A stretch of DNA of 64,000 bases from JANQPX01 sp965204405 (GCA_965204405.1 CBDBEN010000005.1:2418001-2482000); one strand, 5' to 3'; positions 8,326 through 17,998 are shown, numbered from the stretch's first letter. Made by a program: numbers and translations. The notes: a model not told the origin generated them from the sequence alone.

Positions 8326-9789
8326 GTGAGAGATAAAGTCTCGTCGGCATCGTGCCTTTTGGCCTGCGCATTCCTGTTGCTGGGCTGTGGTCAGGAGCCA
8401 AGAAAACCGACAGCCTTCGCAGATGCGCTTGCCAATGCTTCAACGCCACAGATTGACATGGAGTTTCCGGATCTGATCCTGGCCGAGCACGGCGGCCGGT
8501 TTCAAGATCCTGAAATTCAGGCTTACGTTGATCAAATTGCCAGCCGACTATTCCACATTGTGGATCCCAGTTCATCAGATATCGATGTAACCATATTGCA
8601 TAGCGCGTTGCCGATCGCTGCAGCCGGCGCTGATGATGACATCTATATTTCGCGTGGCATGTTAGGGCTTGCTGACAGCGAAGCCGAGGTGGCTGCAGCA
8701 CTCGCGCATGAAATCGCTCACTTGATGGCAGAGCATCGCTCCAGCGATGTAAGGTCGGATATAGCGACCCGAAGAGCGCTCGAGGCTGGGCTACCCCGCT
8801 CAGCGGCCGACCTGGTTTTTGGCAAGGGAGCCTACGAAAGGGCGACGGCGAGCAGTTTGACTGCATCGATAGCGCGGAGCTATTCCCACGAACAAGAATA
8901 TGAAGCCGATCGGCTTGCGACAAAATACTTGGACGAGGCAGGCTACAATCCAGACGCTTTGATCGGTCTCTTTCAAAGATACCAGTCATTTCTTCGAACA
9001 ATAGGATATGATGATGACGTCGAGCAGATAGGCAATAAATGGCTGGATACACATCCGACAACGCCCGAACGCATCGATCGACTTGTCGGTCTCCTGCAAT
9101 CGCTTCCACCTTCGGCAAGTGAAGATGGGCGCAACCGGCATCTCGATGTGACCGACGGTCTTCTTTGGGGGAACGACCCTAAGCATGGGTTTCAAGAAGG
9201 TGCCGAGTTCTTTCATCCCGGGCTGGATGTAAGCTTCAACGTTCCATCTGGATTCACTTCCGGCAGCACCAACGAACGGTATCTGGCTCGCGACGGGCTC
9301 TCACGTTTTCTCGTTGCCTATGAAACCAAGAATGACTTCGAGGCAGAGATCGGGCGGTACGAAAATGCCTCTAAAGTTCATGTGGAACGATTTACAGGGC
9401 GCGAGTTTCCCGCGGTAAGCGTCATGTATTCCCTACGCGAAGCGGATGCTCAGTTTTCCATGATGAGCGCTCAAGTCGAGACCGGGTCTGACACATTCGT
9501 ACGCTTTGACATCATACAGCTGGACAAGCTGACCGCCCTGATGGCTCAACAGTACCGAGACATGATCAAAAGTGTTCGCTCCCTTGAACCTCAAGAGAAG
9601 GTTGGCACAAATGCGTTAGTGGTTACGAACCTTGAGGTCGATGCCGATCAAAGTTTCGGATCTTGGGCCGCGACGTATGGCTACAAGGGAAAGCTGATGG
9701 AAATAGTCTCCGTCCTCAACAGCCTTGATCGAGATATGATGCTTGTCGCAGGGCAACGTATAAGGGTTATCAATTCCCTCTCTGAATAA
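8326..9789 (+). CDS. M48-family metalloprotease lipoprotein
   Basis: A 487-residue secreted lipoprotein starting at GTG 8326, with lipobox LLLGC (Cys21). The zinc motif is H128-E-I-A-H132 in ALAHEIAHLM, and the third ligand is probably E191 in EYEADRLA. This is the layout of M48C (BepA/LoiP-like) proteases, which act on outer-membrane or periplasmic proteins. The protein is longer than BepA-type cores. A C-terminal 250 residues includes an FNVPSGFTS beta-rich domain and a final LysM-like stretch (LMEIVSVLNSL, VAGQRIRVI). It follows another lipoprotein gene closely; a shared role in envelope maintenance is inference. Confidence 0.85.
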   Translation: MRDKVSSASCLLACAFLLLGCGQEPRKPTAFADALANASTPQIDMEFPDLILAEHGGRFQDPEIQAYVDQIASRLFHIVDPSSSDIDVTILHSALPIAAAGADDDIYISRGMLGLADSEAEVAAALAHEIAHLMAEHRSSDVRSDIATRRALEAGLPRSAADLVFGKGAYERATASSLTASIARSYSHEQEYEADRLATKYLDEAGYNPDALIGLFQRYQSFLRTIGYDDDVEQIGNKWLDTHPTTPERIDRLVGLLQSLPPSASEDGRNRHLDVTDGLLWGNDPKHGFQEGAEFFHPGLDVSFNVPSGFTSGSTNERYLARDGLSRFLVAYETKNDFEAEIGRYENASKVHVERFTGREFPAVSVMYSLREADAQFSMMSAQVETGSDTFVRFDIIQLDKLTALMAQQYRDMIKSVRSLEPQEKVGTNALVVTNLEVDADQSFGSWAATYGYKGKLMEIVSVLNSLDRDMMLVAGQRIRVINSLSE

Positions 9790-9817
9790 TCGAGGTGGAA
9801 GCTAAGGCCACCGGGCC

Positions 9818-10699
9818 CTAGCCGCGCAGAACCGGCCGGGTCATGCAGGTGGGGCCTCCTTCACAGGGAATGCAAAGGTTATCGCCGGGAAAAACGTCGA
9901 CAGTGCATCCGGCGTCACGCATCAATGCGGCGGTCAACGGGAATCCATCGATCATGATGCATTCTCGTGGAGCAGTTGCAAGAACGTTCAAGCAGAGGCC
10001 CTTGCTTGCGATGAATTCTGCGTCGGGAGCCTGCAGTAACCTCATGCCGCGCTTGAGCATCAGTTGATAAAGGGCAACTGGCAGGAGCCTGGGGTATATG
10101 AGAGCTAGATCGTCGGCCAAGGGACTCACGATGGACATCAGGTGCAGGCAGGCCTGACTACCTTCATAAACAGGCAGATCAAAGGCCCGAACGCCGATGG
10201 AGTGGGCTGCCAGAATGGCGCGGAGCTGGTCGATTCCGGACTGATTGGTGCGAAAGCCCCGACCCACGGCCAAGGTCGTGTCGTCGACCCAGAAACAATC
10301 ACCTCCCTCGACTGTTCCTGGAGATTCGATCCGCCCGATGATCGGAATATCAAGCTTTTCATAAAAGCGCTCATGGAGGCGGTCTTCGTCGAGGCGACGA
10401 GGTTTGCCCATGCGCAGGATGATGGCACCGGATGGAATGACGAAGGAGGGATCATAGGTGAAAATTGAGTCGGCCAGACCATCGTCAGTGTCATCCAGCC
10501 AGAGGATTTCGGCGCCCGCCTTTGAAACCAGACCAGCAAATCTCTCATATTGGTCGAGGACCAGCTCGGGATCGAGTTGATGTGCGTAATGCCAGCCTAC
10601 GTGATCGGCATGAAGCATCGCGCGGGGTCTGCGCATCGCCACGCGACGCAGCGGCGCTGACATGCTGGCGACACCGAATCGGGCCATGACATCATTCAT
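9818..10699 (-). CDS. Dimethylarginine dimethylaminohydrolase/amidinotransferase-family hydrolase
   Basis: A 293-residue member of the guanidine-modifying (DDAH/arginine deiminase) superfamily. Visible features are EGGDCFWVDDTTLAVG, the HLMS segment with the probable catalytic His, and the catalytic Cys about residue 285 in GGPTCMTRP near the C-terminus. DDAH enzymes hydrolyse methylated arginines to citrulline plus an amine; arginine or another guanidino compound is also possible. The start at 10699 is chosen because its ATG overlaps the stop of the upstream hydrolase gene (ATGAATGA), a classic coupled arrangement. An in-frame start at 10729 also exists. Confidence 0.8.
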   Translation of the reverse strand: MNDVMARFGVASMSAPLRRVAMRRPRAMLHADHVGWHYAHQLDPELVLDQYERFAGLVSKAGAEILWLDDTDDGLADSIFTYDPSFVIPSGAIILRMGKPRRLDEDRLHERFYEKLDIPIIGRIESPGTVEGGDCFWVDDTTLAVGRGFRTNQSGIDQLRAILAAHSIGVRAFDLPVYEGSQACLHLMSIVSPLADDLALIYPRLLPVALYQLMLKRGMRLLQAPDAEFIASKGLCLNVLATAPRECIMIDGFPLTAALMRDAGCTVDVFPGDNLCIPCEGGPTCMTRPVLRG

Positions 10700-11312
10700 T
10701 GCCTTGCGCCCGGTGCAAGTGGGGTGCATCTACGCTTAGCAGTGACAGGGCGTCGGTAGTTTGGATAGCTGTGCAAAACTCACCATGCAGGTTGGCGACC
10801 GTCATGTCGTGAACGCGTTCTGGAGGGTGATCAACACCGTCCGGTGCCAATCGGTTCGTCGTCGCGCATCCATCATGCACGAGATAGGTGTCGAAACCGA
10901 GATTGCCCGCCATCCGCACCGTCGTTTCGACACACATGTTGGTAAAAAAACCAGCTACGGCCAAGCGCCGAACACCGGCACGACGAAGCTGAATCTCAAG
11001 CGAAGTGCCGATGAACCCGCTATTGACATCCTTTCGAACAACGAGATCGCCATCCTCGGGTTCAAAACCAGGCTTCATCTTCCCGGTCGGCAAGGACAGC
11101 TTCAGAGGTGAGGCAGGTTCACGGGAGTCATGCATCGTAAACGCTACCGGCAATCTGTGCTGACGCCATCCGCTCAGCAGCGCAGCCATATTCTCCTCGG
11201 CATCAGGATTATTGCGCCGACCATTCCGTCCGCCCCAATGTTCAAGAACGTCCACGCCCTCCTGCACATCGATCAGCAAGAGAGCGGCTTCACGGCCGAA
11301 CTTCGTTATCAA
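10692..11312 (-). CDS. Isochorismatase-like cysteine hydrolase
   Basis: A 206-residue protein with the isochorismatase-fold triad: D15 (LLLIDVQEG), K94 (VVRKDVNSGF) and C127 (FFTNMCVETTVR). The preceding Gly-Phe-Phe-Thr region gives the usual cis-peptide turn. Family members hydrolyse amides or vinyl ethers (nicotinamide, N-carbamoyl compounds, ureides). The start is TTG at 11312, fixed by GGGAGG eight bases upstream; no better ATG exists. It overlaps the DDAH-like gene by eight bases, and both act on C-N bonds, so a small nitrogen-scavenging pathway is plausible. Confidence 0.8.
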   Translation of the reverse strand: MITKFGREAALLLIDVQEGVDVLEHWGGRNGRRNNPDAEENMAALLSGWRQHRLPVAFTMHDSREPASPLKLSLPTGKMKPGFEPEDGDLVVRKDVNSGFIGTSLEIQLRRAGVRRLAVAGFFTNMCVETTVRMAGNLGFDTYLVHDGCATTNRLAPDGVDHPPERVHDMTVANLHGEFCTAIQTTDALSLLSVDAPHLHRAQGNE

Positions 11313-11427
11313 AGGAATGCCTCCCCAGCCAGACAGTCACGATGTCCTGCAAGCCCAACTCATCACGGTTGTCTCGGCGGACGTCAAGGCCTTCGGCTCA
11401 GTCATCGACGCGAGTACGCCAACTCAA

Positions 11428-12641
11428 TTAGCTGGTGACTAGAAAACGATTCTTCCATTTTGAGATGCGATCAAGGTCCCGATCCTCGTAAGCTTTCATT
11501 GCTGCCATTAGATTTGGGACGCCCATTGTTTCCCGGTCTTCGGCAAGCTCCGTTATCCGCATCGTGTACCAAGCGGTTATTCCGCCCTCGGGAGGCGAGG
11601 TGAATCTTGGAAACGTCGGACCACCCACTTGACCCGTCTGCCATCCTTTTGGAAGGGCGGGGTCCAGTACCAAGGCTCGTGCGAGGCCGACGATATCTGC
11701 GGTACCGTCCGACACTGCGTCGATCGCCTGCTGTAAGGTCTTGAAACCGCCTGTTACCATCAGCGGCTTTTTGGTTCGCTGCCGGGCTTTTTTTGCAAAC
11801 TTGGTGAAGTAAGGTCCGGCACCCGCACCATCGGAGGCGGATTTGGCGCCGGGGAAATATGTGCCGCCACTAATGTCGATCAGGTCGATCCCCGTCCCGT
11901 CCAGCGCCGAGATCACTACAAGGGCGTCGTCCGGCTCGAAACCGCCTTCCAGCTGATCGGTCGCGTTCAGTTTGATGGCAACCGGAAACTCTTGGGCCGA
12001 CCGCGCTGCGCACGTCATTCACCACCTCAAGCAACAGCCGCATTCTGGCCTTGATGGTCCCCGCCATAGGCATCCTTACGCCTGTTGAACAACGGCGATA
12101 GAAACTGGCTCAAAAGGAACCCATGCGCCGCATGGATCTGCACGCCGCCGAATCCTGCATTTTTCGCCATGCGAGCCGTCCGGGCAAATTCCGACGGCAA
12201 GCTGCGGATCTCGTCTAGTGTCAGCTCGGCACACGCCAGGCCCGGGATATCGATAGCGCTTGGCCCCTTGGGATTGCTGATGGGAGGATGTGCCATAGCG
12301 CCTGCGTGGCCAAGTTGGAGCCAAAGCTGTGTGTGATGAACAGCACCCCTTTGGGCAAGCAATGCGAACCGGTCAAAGTCGGCGCCGGGGCTAAGCACAA
12401 GGTTGCCCGGCTTTTCAGCAAAGTTCGGATTGCCCTGAACCTCGCCGATGATCGAGACGGCCACACCGCCCTCGGCCCAACGTTCATATAGCCGGATCTG
12501 GGTGTCGGTCGGATTGCCGCAGCCATCGCCGAGCGAATCCGACATCGCAGATTTGCCGATCCGATTCTTCAGGATGGTCCCACACGGCAGCACCAAAGGC
12601 TGAAACAACGTATCCCGATGAAGCCCGCTCAAGTCTGCCAC
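11428..12641 (-). pseudogene. NADH:flavin oxidoreductase (Old Yellow Enzyme family), two frameshifts
   Basis: The N-terminal half (12641 down to about 12065) encodes an OYE-type barrel: LHRDTLFQPLVLPCGTILKN, LQLGHAGAMA, then IHAAHGFLLSQFLSPLFNRR. After DAYGG an extra base (GGGG run near 12060) shifts the frame to TIKARMRLLLEVVNDVRSAV. After VGP, near 12015, another extra base shifts it again to EFPVAIKLNATDQLEGGF, which runs to the end at 11428. Each part is well conserved, so the gene was lost recently or the two single-base insertions are sequencing errors. It lies upstream of the two hydrolase genes on the same strand. Confidence 0.82.
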
Positions 12642-12728
12642 TCCTATTCGTTATGGACTTCTTTTCTATGAAAGCCGAAGCCTATATCCGCCTAAAAAGA
12701 ACACATGCGACCTGATGTCGGGCAGGTT

Positions 12729-14318
12729 CTAGTACCCGATTGCAGAGCCGTCCTTTCTGGGATCGGAGCCGCCGGTCAGCACGCCTTGCTCCCAGTCGAT
12801 CCAGATTGCCTGGCTGCCGCCGATAGGTTTGGCTGGCGATACCAGGCGGTGGCCGCGCCGCCGTAGCTCATCACAGATTTCGGCGGGCACTGTACCCTCT
12901 ATCTCAACCTCCCCCTGAAAGGGGTCGACCATGAAGCGCGGGCGATCCATCGCCTCTTGAATGTCGAGGTCAAAATCAAAGAATCCGGTGAGGAACTGCA
13001 TGTGACCCATGGATTGATACTGACCACCCATGACGCCGAACGGCATGACGGTGCGCTCATTCTTGGTGACCATGCCGGGAATGATGGTGTGCAGCGGACG
13101 CTTGCCGCCTTCGATACGGTTCGGGGAGGTCGGATCGAGGGTGAAGCCGCAGCCGCGATTATGCAGCACCACGCCGGAACGGGGGGCAACGAGGCCGCTG
13201 CCGAAACCGGCGAACAGGGTATTGATGAAGCTGCAGGCGTTCCGGTCCTTATCCACCACCGTGATGTAAACCGTATCCTCATGGGCAGGGATGCCGACTT
13301 CCGGTTGTTCGACAGCCCTTTCCGGGTCGATTTTTTCCCTGAGCTGGCGAGCGTAGCCATCGGACAAAAGTCCCTCGACCGGAATGTCGGAAAAAGCCGG
13401 GTCACCGACAAAGAGATTTCTTGCCGTGTAGGCAAGTCTGCAGGCTTCGAGTTCCTGGTGAATGCGCTCGACCGTGATCGGCTGGTCGCCGGTTTCGATC
13501 CCGCTCATGATGTTAAGCAGGAGAAGGGCGATCACGCCCTGGCCGTTTGGCGGACATTCATGGATGCGATAGCCGCGAAATTCCGTTGAGATCGGCGTCA
13601 CATAGTCGCCCTTGACCGCAGCAAAGTCTGCTGCCGTATGCAGCCCGCCTTTGGACTGGAGATAGCTGAGAATGTCCTCACTGACATCGCCGCCATAGAA
13701 AGCCTCCGGGCCGCCTTCCGCGATCTTTTGCAGCGTCGCTGCGAGCTCGGGCTGGCGATGCATGTCGCCGACCGCGGGCGCCTTACCGCCTGGCAAAAAA
13801 ATTCTTGCGGCGGCTTCGTCTTTGCTAAGCAGCGGTACGGCGGAAGCGAAATCGCTATGGACGCGAGAGGCGATCGGATAGCCGTCCCGAGCAAAGCGGA
13901 TCGCCGGCTTTAACAAGTCGGCGAGCTGTTTTCGGCCATGATCCCGGATCAGCGTGTCCCAGGCATCGACGGCACCCGGTACGGTCACGGAGTGGGGTGT
14001 GTTGCGCTCGATCTCGCTGAACCCATTCGCCTGATACCAGTCGACCGTTGCAGCGGCCGGCGCTTTGCCGGAACCGTTGAAGGCGATGATGTCGGCAGAC
14101 CCCTCGGGGGCATAAAGGCAAAAGCAATCGCCGCCGATGCCGGTGGAGCCAGGCTCGACCACGCATTGCACGGCACAGGCGGCGACTGCGGCGTCCATCG
14201 CATTGCCGCCGGCTTTCAGAACATCGATCGCGACCCCGCTCGCCAGCGGGTGCGAGGTGCAGGCCATGCCTTCGGTTGCATGGACGGGCGAGCGGCCGGG
14301 TCGTTCGAGATCGCGCAT
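12729..14318 (-). CDS. Gamma-glutamyltransferase family protein
   Basis: A 529-residue Ntn-hydrolase of the gamma-glutamyltranspeptidase type. The N-terminal GNAMDAAVAACAVQCVVEPG and GGDCFCLYAPEG motifs are typical. The autocatalytic Thr is likely T349 in HEDTVYITVVD, followed by NTLFAGFGSGLV and the substrate region GGKRPLHTIIPG. No signal peptide is evident, so it is probably cytoplasmic, as in the cephalosporin-acylase-like or glutathione-hydrolase-like branch; activity on glutathione is not certain. GGAG precedes the ATG. It diverges from the TctC gene, and the block also holds a TauE/SafE exporter, which may hint at sulfur-compound or peptide breakdown (inference). Confidence 0.85.
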   Translation of the reverse strand: MRDLERPGRSPVHATEGMACTSHPLASGVAIDVLKAGGNAMDAAVAACAVQCVVEPGSTGIGGDCFCLYAPEGSADIIAFNGSGKAPAAATVDWYQANGFSEIERNTPHSVTVPGAVDAWDTLIRDHGRKQLADLLKPAIRFARDGYPIASRVHSDFASAVPLLSKDEAAARIFLPGGKAPAVGDMHRQPELAATLQKIAEGGPEAFYGGDVSEDILSYLQSKGGLHTAADFAAVKGDYVTPISTEFRGYRIHECPPNGQGVIALLLLNIMSGIETGDQPITVERIHQELEACRLAYTARNLFVGDPAFSDIPVEGLLSDGYARQLREKIDPERAVEQPEVGIPAHEDTVYITVVDKDRNACSFINTLFAGFGSGLVAPRSGVVLHNRGCGFTLDPTSPNRIEGGKRPLHTIIPGMVTKNERTVMPFGVMGGQYQSMGHMQFLTGFFDFDLDIQEAMDRPRFMVDPFQGEVEIEGTVPAEICDELRRRGHRLVSPAKPIGGSQAIWIDWEQGVLTGGSDPRKDGSAIGY

Positions 14319-14604
14319 GAGGACTCCAATTTCGCGTATCCAGTGGTTCCTGGCATTTTTCGAACAAGTAAAGCCGGCACCTGCCTACTCCTCTGCCGAA
14401 CGCGAGAAAAACGTTGGGTGGTTGAGCAGGGAAAGAACAGGCACCGAACGGTCGGAAAAGGCTCTCGTTCAAGAAAACGCCAGCGGCGCACCATTTGCAA
14501 GGACTGGCTCCATCACTATAGTCGTCGTCAAAGGAACAGGATTGTCGACAAGAGCTGTCGCACCGCATCGTTCGAAAACAAGCTTGCGAAAACGGGAGAC
14601 CGAT

Positions 14605-15570
14605 ATGAAAGACCTCTGGAAGACCGCCTTGGCGTCTGTGGCCGCACTTGCAATGCTTGGCGCGGCACCATCGAACGCCGCTGACATACCCTGCGATACC
14701 GCCCAGTTGGTCGTGCCCTGGAAGGCTGGCGGCGGCACCCATGTGATCTTCTCGCTGTTCGAAAAGAAGATCCAGGAATTGTCGGTTGAGCCGAAGATTC
14801 AGGTGGTGACCGTTCCCGGCCAGGGCGGTAACAAGGGGGCCAAGGAGGCGGCCAAGGCCAAACCTGACGGCTGCACACTCTTTGCGATTCACCAGTCTGC
14901 CGTTACCAGTTTTCTTAACGGCCGCATTGATTTTCATTTCGATAATTTCGAGACTGTCGCCAATCTAACCTCAACCCCAGATATCGTTGGCGCCAATGCT
15001 GACACACCATTCTCCAATTTCGAAGAATTCAAGACTTATGCCGAGGCCAATCCAGGCGCAATCAAAGTCGGCGCCACCTTCGGTTCCACCAGCCACTTCC
15101 TTTGGCTGCTCCTGGCCCAGAAAATGGGAATCGAGTTCTCCTACGTGCCTTATGACGGTACCGCGGAGCGTATGACGGCGTTGCTGTCCGGCGCGATCGA
15201 CATGGGCTCGCTGAACGTGGCCTCCGGGCAAAAGCATTTCGAAACCAACGCGCTTCAGGGCTTTGCGATTGCGGCTGACGAACGCGCCGATCAATTGCCC
15301 GATATGCCGACGCTGAAGGAACAGGGCGTGGATCTCACTTTCGCGCTCGAGCGGGGGATTGTTGCTCCGAAAGGAACGCCTAAGGAGATCATTGATCACT
15401 GGACCAACATCTTCAGAGCTGCTGCCCAGGATGAAGGCTTGCTGAAGGAATTGGCCGCCAAGGGAACGGATGTCGCCTATCAAGGGCCGGAAGATTATCG
15501 CGCCTGGGCCGACAATCTCTACAGTGACTATGAAGAGGTCGCGATTGCCATAGGCATGTACAAGAAATAG
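14605..15570 (+). CDS. tctC: Tripartite tricarboxylate transporter substrate-binding protein (TctC/Bug family)
   Basis: A 321-residue periplasmic solute-binding protein. A signal peptide (MKDLWKTALASVAALAMLGA, cleavage near SNAAD) precedes the Bug-family core, with WKAGGGTHVIF near the N-terminus, GQGGNKGAKEAA, and the ligand-loop region SYVPYDGTAERMTALLSGAI. It delivers a carboxylate to the TctAB permease. The real start is ATG 14605, with CGGGAGAC just upstream; a much longer open frame upstream is not coding. A hairpin lies directly after the stop, before tctB. Confidence 0.88.
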   Translation: MKDLWKTALASVAALAMLGAAPSNAADIPCDTAQLVVPWKAGGGTHVIFSLFEKKIQELSVEPKIQVVTVPGQGGNKGAKEAAKAKPDGCTLFAIHQSAVTSFLNGRIDFHFDNFETVANLTSTPDIVGANADTPFSNFEEFKTYAEANPGAIKVGATFGSTSHFLWLLLAQKMGIEFSYVPYDGTAERMTALLSGAIDMGSLNVASGQKHFETNALQGFAIAADERADQLPDMPTLKEQGVDLTFALERGIVAPKGTPKEIIDHWTNIFRAAAQDEGLLKELAAKGTDVAYQGPEDYRAWADNLYSDYEEVAIAIGMYKK

Positions 15571-15580
15571 CAAGGACGCC

Positions 15581-15616
15581 GGCCCCGTGGACATGACGTC
15601 GCTGGTCCGCGGGGCC
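15581..15616 (+). terminator. Stem-loop between tctC and tctB
   Basis: GGCCCCGTGGA (15581-15591) pairs with TCCGCGGGGCC (15606-15616), with one G-T wobble and a 14-base loop. It starts eleven bases after the tctC stop and has no U tract. Such hairpins protect the binding-protein mRNA and lower permease expression, giving more TctC than TctBA. That role here is inference. Confidence 0.6.
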
Positions 15617-15647
15617 AGCTCTTGTCATCGCTAACATTCGAGGTTTT

Positions 15648-16178
15648 ATGCGCCGCCTGAACCGGGACACGATTATCGCGCTCTGCCTGCTGTTGATTTC
15701 CGGTGCGCTCATGGTGGCAAGCTTCGATATCCGCGAGCCCGATTATGGCCAGCTCAGCCCCGCTGCGTGGCCGCGGGTCATCGTCATTGCCCTCGCCGTT
15801 CTCTCGCTCATCTACCTGGTTCAATCTTTGGCCGGGACGCCGGGCGGTGGTCACCTGCCTCTCACGGATGACGGGCCGGAATCACCTGTGGGGGAAGTCA
15901 AGCCAGCCGGCGCTGTCGGCTTTTTGGGGTATTGGCGGAATGTGATCTGGTGCTTTTCGCTGTTCCTTGCCTACCTCCTGGCCATGCCGTTTCTCGGCAT
16001 GCTGATCGGCGGCGTTCTGTTCGTGTTCCTGCTCTTGAATGCTCTTGGCGGTTGGCGTTCAAAGCAGCTGGCGCTGCATGCAGGCATTGCATTGATAGCG
16101 GTTGGTGGTATGTGGATCCTTTTTACCTTCGGTCTTCGGGTGCCGCTGCCGACCGGTGAAATATTGCCCCGGTTTTGA
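15648..16178 (+). CDS. tctB: Tripartite tricarboxylate transporter small membrane subunit TctB
   Basis: A 176-residue inner-membrane protein with four hydrophobic helices (about residues 9-28, 43-60, 95-130 and 140-160). An early FDIREPDYGQLSPAAWPRV segment resembles the F-x-P-x-x-FP region of TctB proteins. It pairs with TctA to form the permease. Length and position between tctC and tctA support the call more than motifs do, because TctB sequences are weakly conserved. Confidence 0.78.
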   Translation: MRRLNRDTIIALCLLLISGALMVASFDIREPDYGQLSPAAWPRVIVIALAVLSLIYLVQSLAGTPGGGHLPLTDDGPESPVGEVKPAGAVGFLGYWRNVIWCFSLFLAYLLAMPFLGMLIGGVLFVFLLLNALGGWRSKQLALHAGIALIAVGGMWILFTFGLRVPLPTGEILPRF

Positions 16179-16310
16179 TGGCTTATGATCCGGGGCAGCT
16201 CTTGATGTTTCCATCCCAACGACCTCCCCTAAAACTTGGCCGCGTACCGCTGAACCAAACGACAACGGCGGGAAGAAATGTTGTGGACATTCCACTGAGA
16301 AGGGGTGGCC

Positions 16311-17975
16311 ATGATGGATGACAGCCTGATTCTGGCATTCTCCACTATCGGCACGCTCGATACGTTGCTTCTCATGATCGTAGGCGTAGGGGCGGGGTTG
16401 CTGGCGGGGGCCATTCCCGGGTTTACCATTGCCATGGCGGTTGTGCTGACCTTGCCGTTCACCTTCAGCATGGAACCGGCGCAGGGGCTCGCCACGATGA
16501 TCGCGGTGCTGGTCGGTGGGCTCTCCGGCGGTCTGATGTCCGGGATTTTGACCGGCATTCCCGGCACGCCGTCCTCGGTTGCCACCACGTTCGACGGTTT
16601 TCCTATGGCGAGGCGAGGCGAGCCCGGTTTTGCGCTTGGTCTCGGTGTCTGGTCCTCCTTCTGCGGCGGTACGATCAGCGCGGTAATGCTGGTGCTGTTC
16701 GCCCCGCAGCTCGCGCGTGTCGGCCTCGAGTTCCAGCCCTGGGACTTTTTCATGTTGGTGATGTTTGCGCTGACCGTCACCGCTAGCCTTGCCGGTGACA
16801 ATATGGTGAAAGGGTTGATCGCGGGTGCGATCGGCTTGCTCATTCGCACCGTCGGCGAAGATCAGGCCGTCGGCGTAGGGCGCTTCGATTTCGGCATTGA
16901 TCCGCTGCTGGGCGGTTTCGATTTCATCGCGGTACTGATCGGCGTTTTCGCGTTTAGCCAGCTTCTTTCGGACATTCGTGATCCTGATAAAGCGAAGGAG
17001 TCGCTGAGCGAACGCGGCAACGTTCGCATCAAGATCGAGCATTGGCGCGCGATCAAAGCCATTGCCAAACGCTGGACCACTATGGTCCGCTCATCCCTGA
17101 TCGGTGTATTCACCGGCATTCTTCCGGGGGCCGGCGGCTCGATCGCCAACATTCTTGCCTATGACCAGGCCAAAAAGGCATCGGCAACGCCCGAGGCATT
17201 CGGCACCGGGGTGCCGGAAGGGGTCATCGCGCCCGAAAGCTCGAACAATGCCGTCGAGGGCGGTGCGCTCACGCCATTGATGGCGCTCGGCATTCCAGGT
17301 GATGTCACCGCAGCGATCATGCTGGGCGCTCTCCTGATCCACGATGTGGTGCCAGGGCCGACCTTCATTGCCGAGGAGCCGGTGCTGGCCTATTCGATTT
17401 TCATCGCGTTCTTCGTGGCCAACTTCATCATGCTGGGCATGCAGTCGGTAATGCTGCGCGTGTTCGTGCTGGTCACCAGGATCCGCATGTACATGCTGGC
17501 CGCGGTCATCCTGGGTCTTGCCTCGATCGGCGTATTCGCACTCCACAACTCGACCTTCGATATCTGGACGCTGTTCTGGTTCGGCCTGCTCGGCTTTTTC
17601 ATGCGCCAGTTTGGCTTTCCGCTCGCCCCGATGATCCTGGGCGTGGTGCTCGGCAATATCGCCGAACTCAATCTCAGTCGTGCTTTCGCCATCACTACCG
17701 ATCTTTCGCCTTTTGTAACCCGCCCTTGGTCCTTGTTCTTCCTCACCATTGCGATCTTCTCGGCCGCTTTCCCCTATTTTCAAAAGGCGCGTGCGGAGGA
17801 TGCATCCTGGACACGGTTCTATTTCCCGGCGGGCCTTATCGGCGTAACCCTGCCATTCGTGATGATGGGCGGCGCGATCAGACCGGTGCTTGGCGGGCTC
17901 TGTTTTCTTCTCGGCTGCTATCTCCTGTTCCGGCGAACGCGACGACCGGCGGCAAAGGGTGAGGAGGCGCCTTGA
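16311..17975 (+). CDS. tctA: Tripartite tricarboxylate transporter large permease TctA
   Basis: A 554-residue protein with about twelve membrane helices and the strong TctA landmarks: GAGLLAGAIPGFTIAMAVVL, then GILTGIPGTPSS near residue 80, and a second-half repeat GVFTGILPGAGGSIANILAY followed by ESSNNAVEGGALTPLMALGI. It forms the ion-coupled carboxylate channel with TctB. The start at ATG 16311 is preferred over the in-frame GTG at 16305 because AGGGG is then spaced by five bases. A short gap separates it from tctB, so tctCBA is one operon. Confidence 0.92.
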   Translation: MMDDSLILAFSTIGTLDTLLLMIVGVGAGLLAGAIPGFTIAMAVVLTLPFTFSMEPAQGLATMIAVLVGGLSGGLMSGILTGIPGTPSSVATTFDGFPMARRGEPGFALGLGVWSSFCGGTISAVMLVLFAPQLARVGLEFQPWDFFMLVMFALTVTASLAGDNMVKGLIAGAIGLLIRTVGEDQAVGVGRFDFGIDPLLGGFDFIAVLIGVFAFSQLLSDIRDPDKAKESLSERGNVRIKIEHWRAIKAIAKRWTTMVRSSLIGVFTGILPGAGGSIANILAYDQAKKASATPEAFGTGVPEGVIAPESSNNAVEGGALTPLMALGIPGDVTAAIMLGALLIHDVVPGPTFIAEEPVLAYSIFIAFFVANFIMLGMQSVMLRVFVLVTRIRMYMLAAVILGLASIGVFALHNSTFDIWTLFWFGLLGFFMRQFGFPLAPMILGVVLGNIAELNLSRAFAITTDLSPFVTRPWSLFFLTIAIFSAAFPYFQKARAEDASWTRFYFPAGLIGVTLPFVMMGGAIRPVLGGLCFLLGCYLLFRRTRRPAAKGEEAP

Positions 17976-17998
17976 TCTGCATGGTGATGCGCTGATCC

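Noticed and set aside
8261..9118. A 285-codon minus-strand frame
   Set aside because: Antisense shadow of the M48 protease gene; no signal, motif or ribosome-binding site.
13855..14937. A 360-codon minus-strand open frame
   Set aside because: It is a shadow of the gamma-glutamyltransferase gene and runs antisense through the tctC start; its composition is Arg/Cys-rich with no domain.
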